Part shown: piece after piece, positions 8,227-19,635 of the stretch
Layout: each line of letters begins with the position of its first letter
Numbering within the stretch: position 1 is the stretch's first letter
NCBI GenBank assembly: GCA_030278955.1
Contig: JAOANR010000010.1
Span: 25,698,444 to 25,762,443, forward strand
Length of the DNA: 64,000 nucleotides
From: Hygrophila difformis
Lineage: Eukaryota > Streptophyta > Magnoliopsida > Lamiales > Acanthaceae
Direction: 5' to 3'
Notes under the pieces: generated by a model
Seen by the model: the letters and a program-made list of their open reading frames with translations, nothing else
Told to the model about the DNA's origin: nothing
The model's database searches: none
Program-made: the position numbers and the translations under genes

Positions 8227-11218
8227 TGTAACACCCCGGTTTTTGGTCACCCAGGTCGGGATGTCACCGCCACACCTCCCTAGCAAGACACGGTTTCTCC
8301 GAGCTTGCTAAAGAGATGCAAGGCTATGGTTTTTCAGAATTTAAATCATTCAAACAGCCCATTTATATATAATTTAAAAATAATACATCAAAGTTGCAGC
8401 GGAAAATAATATTTACATAAGAACAATGCAGCGGAATTTAAATATAGCCAACACGGCCAGAATACGGGTTAAACAGGCCCGTTCATGCAATTTCTAGTCT
8501 AACGTAACAATTAAAAATAAATTGCTTCCCCAAACTTCCCATGAATGCATATGATGATGCATATTCTTCAGCTCTGAAATAAACAGGGAAATAAAAATGG
8601 TTTGGTCAGCACTACGTGCTGAGTAAGTTACCACAAACATGATTGTGAGGTTTCAAAGCCTTTAATTAAATTTAAAAACATGTGCATAATATCCATGATT
8701 TAATTTATCCAACTAATAATAATTTAATTGCGTATTTTAAAAGACAAGGGTTTCCATAAGATCATAATTCAACAACATGATAAAATAATCGCAAGACATA
8801 ATTTAAAGGCATAATTTAAATAAGGAAACTATTTAAGTATTTCAGGATTTCACTATCCCTCTTTTATTCGATATAATCTAGTATAATTTATCCTTGGGGA
8901 ATCGAACCCGCAAGAAAACAAACAAATCGCCCTTAGGGAATCGAACCCGCAAGAACTCACATACATCCTAGGGAATCGAACCCGTAGGAATCAACACATA
9001 TTCTGGGGAATCGAACCCGCAGAAGGACACACCCTGGGGAATCGAACCCGCAAGGTTTGACACGGACATCCTGGGGAATCGAACCCGCAGGAGAACATAC
9101 AATCGCCCTTGGGGAATCGAACCCGCAAGAACTCAAACACACCCTGGGGAATCGAACCCGCAAGGTTTGACACAGACATCCTGGGGAATCGAACCCGCAG
9201 GTCAAACAAGTTTCGCAAATTTCACGAGTTTCATCAAGAGTTCAAGATTTGACTCGGTCAATCAAAGTTTAATCTAAAATGCGTCTAAAATCAGATTTAA
9301 TTTCAAAAATTCCGAAATTTCGCGTCTGACTCCAAAACGTCAAGATCTACAACTTTCGTGTTTTAACTTTTTCAATCCGAGATACCTAAATAGGTCAAAA
9401 ACACTAATTTTCACAGAAGTATAAATCTGTCCGAATTTCCTAGGTCACAGTTTAGAGATTTCGAATTCTACCATAGCAAATCAACTCCAAAATTAACGAA
9501 ATTTGACAGAGATCATCTTAAGACATATATCTACAAGTTTCATGTTCAGCAAAAGATCTAATTCATCATATTTCTATTGTCAAAAACGCCAACAAGTTCG
9601 GGCCAAGAATCTGTCAAGATTTCAAGATCCACATCCTAGCAGTTCGGTTTCGGGTGGATTTCATATATCAAATCATCACGAAAAATTCTGAAAATTTACT
9701 GAGGTATTCTTAACGCATAGATCTACAACTCTTATGTTCAACGCTAAGCCTAGATCGGTCTAGATCCAAGGTAGAAATCACCAACAAGTTCGAACTAAAG
9801 TTCTGTCACCGTTTCAAGATCTAAACTCAAGGCAGGTCTGTTTGTGATCGTTTTCGGATATCAAAACACGATGAAAAATTATGAAAATTTTACAGTACAT
9901 AGATCTATGTCTTAGGAACGTTTTTCGTGTTTTAAGTTTTTCCGTTTGAAGTCGTTTTAAGGTTCGGAAAAATTAGGCAAAACTGTTGCGCCGTTAAAAA
10001 TCACATATGGACAGATTTACGAAAGATTTGCTCAAGTTTCTAGATTTGAATATTTTTACTACTCCCAAAACCGTGTAAGCGTTAACTTACTGATTTACGG
10101 ATGTCTCGGCTCGATGATTCGGAGGCGTGGCTTCCACGTTCTTCGTTCTCCCTCCGAGATCCTTCGTTTTTCCTCAACGCGTCCGGATCGGGGTTTAGAA
10201 TAGGAAAGAGATTTAATTAGGATTCGTTTTCGAATCTTGAATGGAAAAGAATGGACAAGAATGGTTCGAATCTTACCCCGATGATCGAAGACTCCTAATT
10301 TTCGTCCAAGTCAGCCCCTTGATTCGGTTTTGTGCCTCCGACGACTCCGGAATTAGGGTTTTGTGTGTAGAGAGATTTCGTAGGGTTTTGTAAAGATGTT
10401 CGGGGCTCCCAAGGGGGTTTATTTATAGATATTTAAGACCTAGGGCGTCCAAGATCTGACCCCAAGCGTCTTGAGTCGAGATATGTTCAACCGAAAGTCG
10501 AAAAATCCGGAATCGGGCGAGAGATTCACGCAACAAACAAATCTGTCATGTGGCGCGCTCTTGGCGCGGTTTTCCCCATTGGGCGCGCGGCCACCGCGCC
10601 GTCCTGGCCTGGACTTCGGTCTGGGCCGGGTCGTGCGATCCGTCGGGCGTTTCCTCCTCTCTTTCGGACTTCTATCCCTCTATGTTCCCGGATTCGGATT
10701 TCCGGGGTATCTTCGGGCTCCGATTTCCTATCTTAATTTTATTCGGATCTAAATTTATGTTTGGACTCGAGTTATTGAGTCTACCGGTGTCGGGTTTCCG
10801 TGTAACCATTTATTCGATTAAATTGTCTTCGGCTTCCCGGGTTCTTGGAATTTTGATTCCTTTTTAATTTAAATTTCATTTCTCATCTTTTATGATTCTT
10901 TATCCCTTTATCATGTTTATTATATTTATTTATTTATTTATTGCATTTATTTTATGTTGGAAAATTCTCGGGTATTACAGTCTACCCTCCTTAAGAATCA
11001 ACTTCGTCCTCGAAGTTGTGTTTCGGCTTTTCTCGTGCTAAAGTCTTTTGTTTGTTTTATTATTTTGTGACTGAACTCGGAATTAAAACTTCTAAGCTGC
11101 CTACGTACCCGGTGAAGGGATCAAGCCATAACGTAGTTCAAAACAAGTTGAATATGTTTATTTATTCATTCGGAATACATATCGTCAAAAATAAATGTCT
11201 ATTTTACGGGGTATTACA
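8227..11218 (-). repeat. B1 middle LTR (LTR2)
   Basis: 2,992 bp. In its left part it shares variants with LTR3 against LTR1 (8467, 8935, 9542, 9600, 9700). Further right it shares variants with LTR1 against LTR3. One private change was seen at 9847. Confidence 0.9.
8896..9198 (-). repeat. T-arm-like hairpin array in B1 LTR2
   Basis: Same nine copies as in LTR1; the second copy reads AGGGAATCG instead of GGGGAATCG on the plus strand. Confidence 0.85.
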
Positions 11219-12008
11219 TCCTCTCCCCCTTAGAACTTCAGTTATGTCCTCATAACTGCCTACTCATAATTCTCAAGAAGGTTCGGGTCAAGTTTTAAAT
11301 GAGCAGTGCGTTTGAAATGGATTTGTTGTTTGGGAATCCAACAAATTTTTTTTTTTTTTTGGAATAGAGAGTGTTTTAATAAAAACTTGTTTTTTATTGT
11401 CTCCACATAAGGAAGTTTTCTAGTTCGTACCATGATAGGAATGGCTAGAGCCGAGATTGGTTATGCTTAGGCGTGCGCTTAGATGAACGCGATCTAGAAC
11501 TAAGGCAACATCAGTCTCTAGTGAGCGTTTCTAATTCGATGTCAAGCCTCTAAGCTCTCTAGGTGTAGCAAGAGATCTAAGTTAACTTCGCCAAGATTCT
11601 AGGTTCAAATTCGCAAAGATTCTAAGTTAAAATTCGCAAAGATTCTAAGTTCTCTACATAAAAGAGATGCAATATGCAAATGCGAATGGTAGTTTCCCCC
11701 CAAAAGTAATTTAATGCAATATATATATATATATTTTTTTTCCAGTGGGTTTTAAAATAAAAATTTCTCCATGGAAATAATACTTTAAAATTTAAAATGA
11801 TAGTCAAAATATTAATAGTAGTTTAAAAATAATAATGGTTTAAAAATAATAGTTTAAAAATAGCCGGGCTCTGATACCAACTTTGGTATCAGATATTGTC
11901 TTTAAAATAAATAGCTTTAAAATATTCTGGGCTCTGATACCAACTTTGGTATCAGATATTGTCTTTAAAATAAATAGCTTTAAAATATTCTGGGCTCTGA
12001 TACCAACT
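11219..12008 (-). other. B1 internal segment 2 (no coding capacity)
   Basis: 790 bp, nearly identical to 7438-8226. The differences seen are in the T run and the TA repeat lengths. Confidence 0.85.
11868..12005 (-). promoter_or_regulatory. Triplicated tRNA-iMet primer binding site (B1 internal 2)
   Basis: Copies at 11868-11879, 11931-11942 and 11994-12005. The last is three bases from LTR3 and is the one in the normal position. Confidence 0.9.
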
Positions 12009-14999
12009 TGTAACACCCCGGTTTTTGGTCACCCAGGTCGGGATGTCACCGCCACACCTCCCTAGCAAGACACGGTTTCTCCGAGCTTGCTAAAGAGATG
12101 CAAGGCTATGGTTTTTCAGAATTTAAATCATTCAAACAGCCCATTTATATATAATTTAAAAATAATACATCAAAGTTGCAGCGGAAAATAATATTTACAT
12201 AAGAACAATGCAGCGGAATTTAAATATAGCCAACACGGCCAGAATACGGGTTAAACAGGCCCGTTCATGCAATTTCTAGTCTAACGTAACAATTAAAAAT
12301 AAATTGCTTCCCCAAACTTCCCATGAATGCATATGATGATGCATATTCTTCAGCTCTGAAATAAACAGGGAAATAAAAATGGTTTGGTCAGCACTACGTG
12401 CTGAGTAAGTTACCACAAACATGATTGTGAGGTTTCAAAGCCTTTAATTAAATTTAAAAACATGTGCATAATATCCATGATTTAATTTATCCAACTAATA
12501 ATAATTTAATTGCGTATTTTAAAAGACAAGGGTTTCCATAAGATCATAATTCAACAACATGATAAAATAATCGCAAGACATAATTTAAAGGCATAATTTA
12601 AATAAGGAAACTATTTAAGTATTTCAGGATTTCACTATCCCTCTTTTATTCGATATAATCTAGTATAATTTATCCTTGGGGAATCGAACCCGCAAGAAAA
12701 CAAACAAATCGCCCTTAGGGAATCGAACCCGCAAGAACTCACATACATCCTAGGGAATCGAACCCGTAGGAATCAACACATATTCTGGGGAATCGAACCC
12801 GCAGAAGGACACACCCTGGGGAATCGAACCCGCAAGGTTTGACACGGACATCCTGGGGAATCGAACCCGCAGGAGAACATACAATCGCCCTTGGGGAATC
12901 GAACCCGCAAGAACTCAAACACACCCTGGGGAATCGAACCCGCAAGGTTTGACACAGACATCCTGGGGAATCGAACCCGCAGGTCAAACAAGTTTCGCAA
13001 ATTTCACGAGTTTCATCAAGAGTTCAAGATTTGACTCGGTCAATCAAAGTTTAATCTAAAATGCGTCTAAAATCAGATTTAATTTCAAAAATTCCGAAAT
13101 TTCGCGTCTGACTCCAAAACGTCAAGATCTACAACTTTCGTGTTTTAACTTTTTCAATCCGAGATACCTAAATAGGTCAAAAACACTAATTTTCACAGAA
13201 GTATAAATCTGTCCGAATTTCCTAGGTCACAGTTTAGAGATTTCGAATTCTACCATAGCAAATCAACTCCAAAATTAACGAAATTTGACAGAGATCATCT
13301 TAAGACATATATCTACAAGTTTCATGTTCAGCAAAAGATCTAATTCATCATATTTCTATTGTCAAAAACGCCAACAAGTTCGGGCCAAGAATCTGTCAAG
13401 ATTTCAAGATCCACATCCTAGCAGTTCGGTTTCGGGTGGATTTCATATATCAAATCATCACGAATAATTCTGAAAATTTACTGAGGTATTCTTAACGCAT
13501 AGATCTACAACTCTTATGTTCAACGCTAAGCCTAGATCGGTCTAGATCCAAGGTAGAAATCACCAACAAGTTCGAACTAAAGTTCTGTCACCGTTTCAAG
13601 ATCTAAACTCAAGGCAGGTCTGTTTGTGGTCGTTTTCGGATATCAAAACACGATGAAAAATTATGAAAATTTTACAGTACATAGATCTATGTCTTTGGAA
13701 CGTTTTTCGTGTTTTAAGTTTTTCCGTTTGAAGTCGTTTTAAGGTTCGGAAAAATTAGGCAAAACTGTTGCGCCGTTAAAAATCACATATGGACAGATTT
13801 ACGAAAAATTTGCTCAAGTTTCTAGATTTGAATATTTTTACTACTCCCAAAACCGTGTAAGCATTAACTTACTGATTTACGGATGTCTCGGCTCGATGAT
13901 TCGGAGGCGTGGCTTCCACGTTCTTCGTTCTCCCTCCGAGATCCTTCGTTTTTCCTCAACGCGTCCGGATCGGGGTTTAGAATAGGAAAGAGATTTAATT
14001 AGGATTCGTTTTCGAATCTTGAATGGAAAAGAATGGACAAGAATGGTTCGAATCTTACCCCGATGATCGAAGACTCCTAATTTTCGTCCAAGTCAGCCCC
14101 TTGATTCGGTTTTGTGCCTCCGACGACTCCGGAATTAGGGTTTTGTGTGTAGAGAGATTTCGTAGGGTTTTGTAAAGATGTTCGGGGCTCCCAAGGGGGT
14201 TTATTTATAGTATTTAAGACCTAGGGCGTCCAAGATCTGACCCCAAGCGTCTTGAGTCGAGATATGTTCAACCGAAAGTCGAAAAATCCGGAATCGGGCG
14301 AGAGATTCACGCAACAAACAAATCTATCATGTGGGGCGCTCTTGGCGCGGTTTTCCCCATTGGGCGCGCGGCCACCGCGCCGTCCTGGCCTGGACTTCGG
14401 TCTGGGCCGGGTCGTGCGATCCGTCGGGCGTTTCCTCCTCTCTTTCGGACTTCTATCCCTCTATGTTCCCGGATTCGGATTTCCGGGGTATCTTCGGGCT
14501 CCGATTTCCTATCTTAATTTTATTCGGATCTAAATTTATGTTTGGACTCGAGTTATTGAGTCTACCGGTGTCGGGTTTCCGTGTAACCATTTATTCGATT
14601 AAATTGTCTTCGGCTTCCCGGGTTCTTGGAATTTTGATTCCTTTTTAATTTAAATTTCATTTCTCATCTTTTATGATTCTTTATCCCTTTATCATGTTTA
14701 TTATATTTATTTATTTATTTATTGCATTTATTTTATGTTGGAAAATTCTCGGGTATTACAGTCTACCCTCCTTAAGAATCAACTTCGTCCTCGAAGTTGT
14801 GTTTCGGCTTTTCTCGTGCTAAAGTCTTTTGTTTGTTTTATTATTTTGTGACTGAACTCAGAATTAAAACTTCTAAGCTGCCTACGTACCCGGTGAAGGG
14901 ATCAAGCCATAACGTAGTTCAAAACAAGTTGAATATGTTTATTTATTCTTTCGGAATACATATCGTCAAAAATAAATGTCTATTTTACGGGGTATTACA
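12009..14999 (-). repeat. B1 right LTR (LTR3, upstream LTR in element orientation)
   Basis: 2,991 bp, with a one-base deletion near 14213. Private variants were seen at 13465, 13696, 13806, 13863, about 14325, about 14336, 14860 and about 14946. Confidence 0.9.
12678..12980 (-). repeat. T-arm-like hairpin array in B1 LTR3
   Basis: Same nine copies, including the LTR2-type second copy. Confidence 0.85.
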
Positions 15000-15692
15000 G
15001 AAAGTGGCAGAGCCCACAAATCCCAAGGACAGAGGTAAGAAACCGATGCCACCACCACCCCCGAAAAAGAAGCATCAAGTGGCATTCGATGCTGAGCTAG
15101 CTAGAAAAATGCAAAATGATGAACTTGCATTAGCTGGGTTGCTGGATCAAGTAACAGATGGTTCGGGAGTAGAGAAGGTGACTGAGGAAGAACGCTTGGC
15201 AATGGAAAAGAAAGCTGCAGAGGAAGAGCAGATCAGAAAAAATATTCAGCAGACGAAGGACGAAGAAACTGCCAGAAAGATGCAAGCTGATGTGGAAAGC
15301 AGGAAATCTGGAGAGGCTGAACAGGGTGATGAGGAAGACTTCGAGCTGAAGATCACTGGAGAAGTGCAGGGGCGTGGATTGAAAATTAAAGAAGAACAAC
15401 CTCCTGCATGGACTGGCCCCACTGCACACGATGCTGAGACTATCCGGGGAGATATAAGGAAAAGGCTTAACGAACAGATCGAAGCAAGGATTGATAGAGG
15501 AGAGGGGCCTGAACAAATCCGTCATCACACAGAAGCATCACGAATCATTGATCCTCTTGTTGGCTCGGCCAGAATTGAGGCAGTCATCACTAAAGAAGGA
15601 TCATTGCATCAAGCTGAACAGCCACAAGGCTCGCATGAGTCCATTGATCCAGCAGCATTGGGCAAAACATTGGAAGAACAGGCGACCATCCC
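15000..15692 (+). pseudogene. Long non-pol ORF of A1, second segment
   Basis: Continuation of the 2690 frame after the B1 insertion; the duplicated GAAAG at 15000 restores the reading frame. It encodes a Lys/Glu-rich, probably helical region (PPPPPKKKHQVAFDAELARK, then repeated EEERL, EEEQIRKN and DEETARKM patterns). The frame closes at 15730. The natural continuation lies in another frame from about 15690, so a one-base shift must have occurred near 15685-15692. Confidence 0.7.
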
Positions 15693-17633
15693 ATGGCCTC
15701 TGCGCTTAAAGAAAAGGTTCAGGAAATTGTGACTGAAGCTGCAGAGGGAAATAATTCAGAGGAAGAAGCTCGACAAGAGGAGCAAGAATTCATGAACCAG
15801 ATGGCGCCTATTTTGCAACGTCCAATTGGACGAGCTGCGAGAATTAGGGAGGAGGAGGAGGTATCAACTGATGTTGATGACCGTAATTTTCATGTAACTA
15901 CATCTTCTTTGCCTGTAAATTGTGAACTCAATACAATGAAAAATGTAATTAAACAGGTTGAGGAGGAATTCGGAGATGAAACAGCTCATGGAGAACAAGA
16001 GCCAAGTCAGAGGGGAGATGAGGCTGAACCAAGGGACGACCAGCCACAGGAAGGAGACGATCAAACAGACTGGCACACGAGCGACGACGAATCTGTCGGA
16101 TCCATTCGACCCGTCGAGTTCTGGTCCGAGAATACTGTGAGGCAAAGGATGGGCGTTTCAAAGGAATATGAGAAGAAAAAGCTGAGTGAAGAACAGATAC
16201 AGATCAAATTCAATGGCAACAAAGAGAATGCAGAAAAGTATAAGAAGTTGCAGAAAATGATAGTGCCAGATAAAGGATTCAGACCCGATGCATTATCACA
16301 CCCCACTGTTGAGACTTTCTACAGAAATCAAGAGTGGGGTAACTTCATGCTGCATCATGACGAAGATGGCCTCGTGGAGCTAACAAAGGAATTCTTTTGC
16401 AACATTGATAAAGCTGCCAGAACAACGTGGATTCGAGGACAAGTGATAAACATTGCACCTGACTGGTTGAATCAGTTCTTTGGGACTCCGGACATTAAAA
16501 GCGAATTTCCCCCTGATGAAATCATGACAAAGAGAGCCAAGACGAGCGAATATGCGAAGTATGCAACCTTGGCTAACAGCATGACAAGCGTGACTGCCCC
16601 GGGACACACATTCAATGCAAAATGGCTGCGGATACAGTTCATGCCAACTTATGAGTTCTACATGTCCAAGATCCGGCCCAACTCGCATCCGCACACCACA
16701 TCTGGGAATGTACTAATGGGATTTGCAAGAATGTGGAGCGGAGCAAAACTGAATATAGGGAAGCATGTATTCGAGGTTATGATAACCCGGATAGAGGATA
16801 GACAGGTGCTATGCTATCCAAATTTGATTAGGAGAATCTGCATTGCTCAAGGAGTTGATTTGAGCACTTTCGAGGGGGACACAGTGGTGAAAGTAAACCC
16901 ACCTATCAGTGTGCCGAGACTTCCCCTGTGTGAGAGTATTAGATATTCTCTTCCCCAATTGTTCGGCAGAGGAGATTCAGACGCCCAATCCTCTTTCATA
17001 TCAAGTGGGCAAGCATCGAGAAAACGAAAGAGACAGCCCAAGGCAAAGAAGGGAACACAGAAAACCTGTGCTGATGCAGGACCTTCGAATGTCCAAGAAG
17101 AGCCCCCTGCAGATCAAGAACATTCAGAGACGCCAATTCCAGTTCCGGCAGCTCCGATTCCACCTCCGACTCAACCTCAACCTCAATTGCCTCCTCAAAG
17201 CCAGAACGTATCGCAATTCCCTGCTGATTCCCAAACAATTGAGATGGTGAGCAGGATGAGTCAATCTATGCTCGAGGGAATGAAGTCCATGACTAATGTA
17301 GTTATGGCAAGCCAAGAGGAACAGCGGAAAAGGGCCGAAGAGGAGCGTGAAGAGCGAAGGAGGGAGAGAGAAGAAGAACGCCAAGAGCGTATGAGAGAAA
17401 AGGAAGAGAAGCGAAAGGAGAAGCAGGAAAAGGAAAAGAGAGAGGAGGAATTCAAGAAAATGATGATGGAAAGGGAAGAGCGCATGCACAGAGAAAGAGT
17501 GGAGAGTGAAGAAAAGCAGCGCAAGATGATGGAAACACTGATGCAAGCACTCATCAGTCAACTTCCCAAGCCACCCCCACCTCCATCAGATGCAGCAGGA
17601 CCGTCGAGTCAGCCAGGGGAGAAAACAGATTGA
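15693..17633 (+). pseudogene. Long non-pol ORF of A1, third segment: ATHILA ORF-1/plant-transposon-like domain plus coiled coil
   Basis: 646 codons. Residues about 150-400 carry WIRGQVINIAPDWLNQFFGT and a following Trp/Tyr/His-rich block. These resemble the domain found in Athila ORF-1 and 'putative plant transposon protein' families, by recollection of the pattern and not by search. A basic patch (SRKRKRQPKAKKG), a Pro/Gln linker and a long Glu/Arg/Lys coiled coil (about 540-625) follow, ending in a poly-Pro tail. With the two upstream segments the ancestral protein would have been near 1,470 residues. It occupies the slot where A2 has its F-box gene. Its role is unknown; the coiled coil suggests multimerisation. 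Confidence 0.7.
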
Positions 17634-19248
17634 GTATGTAATTGTCATTGCAATCGAGCATAATTGTAAATATCATATGAGAGAATTTCATTTCCCTTGT
17701 GCAAAATCGTTCTGATTGCAATGGAATCTCTTGTAATTGATATCATTCACTGTTTTAACTTTGGAATTTTGCAGTCCAAACAATTTTATTCTTGAAAAGA
17801 TGTCTGCACAGTCCAAGATGAATAAGTGACTGTCAGGCCAAAAATATGTTGTGGACATACTCTGTATGTCAGCAGTGCCTCTTTACTGCTTTCAATTAAA
17901 TAACCAGCAAAAATATGCATAAACTTGCTCTAAATTCACATGTTGAATTTAGGCTTCTGATTAAATTTTCAAACTTTTAAATTGGGATAATATAATTGAA
18001 GACATGCATGAAATGAATTCCTAAGGTTTTGAGCTATAAAAATTTAATGATGCGATCAGCTTATTGGGTAATAAATCTGCATGTTAGAGATTTCGATTGA
18101 ATAAAATGTTAGAGTCAAGCTTTGATTAAATTTGAGAATATTGTATGACATGAATCAATCCAACCTTGTGAGATTTGAGCCATGAGTCATTTTTACTCAT
18201 TCTTTTCTTTGATGTGTGAATCATTTTGATTAAAGGAAACTAGAACTTGCAATTGGGACCGATTCAAGATCATGCCATATTCCCGAAATCGAGCATATGA
18301 TCAAGGCACCTAGAAAACCCAAATTTTTGGCCTTCTTTTGAAATCCAAACCCAAAAATATTTTCCCTTTAGGATTAACCACTTTGAGCCTTAAGCCTAAT
18401 TTTTCTTTGAAGCCCTCTATATTATTCCTAGCCTTATAAAAAGACCAAAAAGATTTAAACCCAAGTGTGCAAGGATAAATTCTATCAAAGGGCATTAAAC
18501 TTATGATCATCAATCCATGTTAATCGGTATTCAATAAACCGATTCAAAAAAAAAAAGAGAAGAGAGAAGTTGAATTTCATTCAACAAAGATAAATTGCAA
18601 ACGATAAGCAATTAGACAATAGTCTAATGTCATGCAATAGAAAGAAAAAAAAAAAATGTTGATGATCATAAATTTTAAATAAATACGCCAAGTTATGGTA
18701 GAGTTAATTCCTGCCACTTCTTAGCCCAATAAATTCCCTTTCCCACCTTATGTTACAACCGTATGCCCCGTTATAACCTTAAATAAGACCTCGTGATCTC
18801 GATTTGAGGAAATGAGCCGGTGGCGAGTTGGTCTGATTGCAAGCTTATGGGATAACTTAATTAAAATTGATTGTGAGTGTTCAATGACTAAACCCCAATT
18901 GAGAGTGAGTGAATTTTCCGATTCTCTTATACGTGAGGCTCTATTTCATTGAAAATGTTCATGTCATCCTCTAATTCTCATCCCTAATCCTTGCATTTTT
19001 CAAACATGATGTTCATGAAGGGTTAATAATAATGTTTGATTTGTAAGCCCGATATAGTGAGCAAGTATCATTTTATTAAACACTGCAATCAAGGGAGTTT
19101 AATACCTGTAGTTTTTGATTGTCTTATCCCAATCCAAAAAGGATGTGATTTATGAAGCCACGAAAATGAATTGAATATGAAGAGTCCGTGTTCTTAGGAA
19201 CATTGACTCTGACTGCTCGGGGACGATCAGTATTAAATGTGAGGATGT
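17634..19248 (+). other. A1 3' non-coding region with polypurine tract
   Basis: No ORF. It includes CCAAGATGAATAAGTGACTG at 17814, shared with A2 at 57199, and a block at about 18719-18838 shared with A2 58017-58127. It ends in AAATGTGAGGATGT (19235-19248), the polypurine-like tract directly before the LTR. Confidence 0.7.
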
Positions 19249-19635
19249 TGATAATGGCCAGAAATAACCATTATTTTCAATCCATTTCCGTGTCTTAAAC
19301 GGGCATTTGATCGCATTCCGGTCTTACATTAAGTAAGAAAGCAGTCGAATTGGACTGATTTATGCATAATTGTAAAAATAATAAGCTGGTGTGAAAAAGG
19401 CATAAATATGTAATTTTATTACATATTTATGTTAGAAAAATCCAAAAACATGAGAAAAAGAAAAGAAAAGAAAAAGGAATGAAAAAGATGGAAAAAAGAG
19501 AGAAAAAGCCCACAAAAAGAACAGTTTCGGCCCATCTGGCCCAATCCAGCAGGCCCAGGAACACCTTTGTTGCGGAAGCCCTTTTGTCGCGATGCATGGT
19601 TCCGCGACAAAGGAACGTTCCGCGACCAAGCAAGC
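19249..19635 (+). repeat. A1 3' LTR, first part
   Basis: Starts TGATAATGGCC, the same start as both A2 LTRs (42628, 58544). It is interrupted after 387 bp by B2; CAAGC at 19631-19635 is the target duplication. Palindrome half-sites occupy 19567-19630. Confidence 0.85.

Larger units (their letters stand above)
4446..14999 (-). mobile_element. Element B1: tandem three-LTR chromovirus-type array without genes
   Basis: TSD GAAAG flanks the whole block (4441-4445, 15000-15004). Inside are three near-identical LTRs of 2.99 kb and two 0.79-kb internal segments, all read on the minus strand, with no duplications between the units. The internal segments hold only primer-site and polypurine regions and no gag or pol. 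LTR ends, the conserved end hairpin and the tRNA-iMet primer site relate it to C and B2. It interrupts the A1 long ORF. Confidence 0.9.

Noticed and set aside
4446..14999. Three independent solo LTRs
   Set aside because: No target duplications separate the units; only the outer GAAAG pair exists, and complete internal segments join the LTRs.
14797..15000. Start of a protein at 14797 running into the A1 ORF
   Set aside because: The first 68 codons are B1 LTR sequence fused by the insertion; the true frame comes from 2690.
2690..17633. Env-like protein in A1
   Set aside because: No signal peptide, membrane segment or glycoprotein-like features were seen; the protein is charged and coiled-coil rich.
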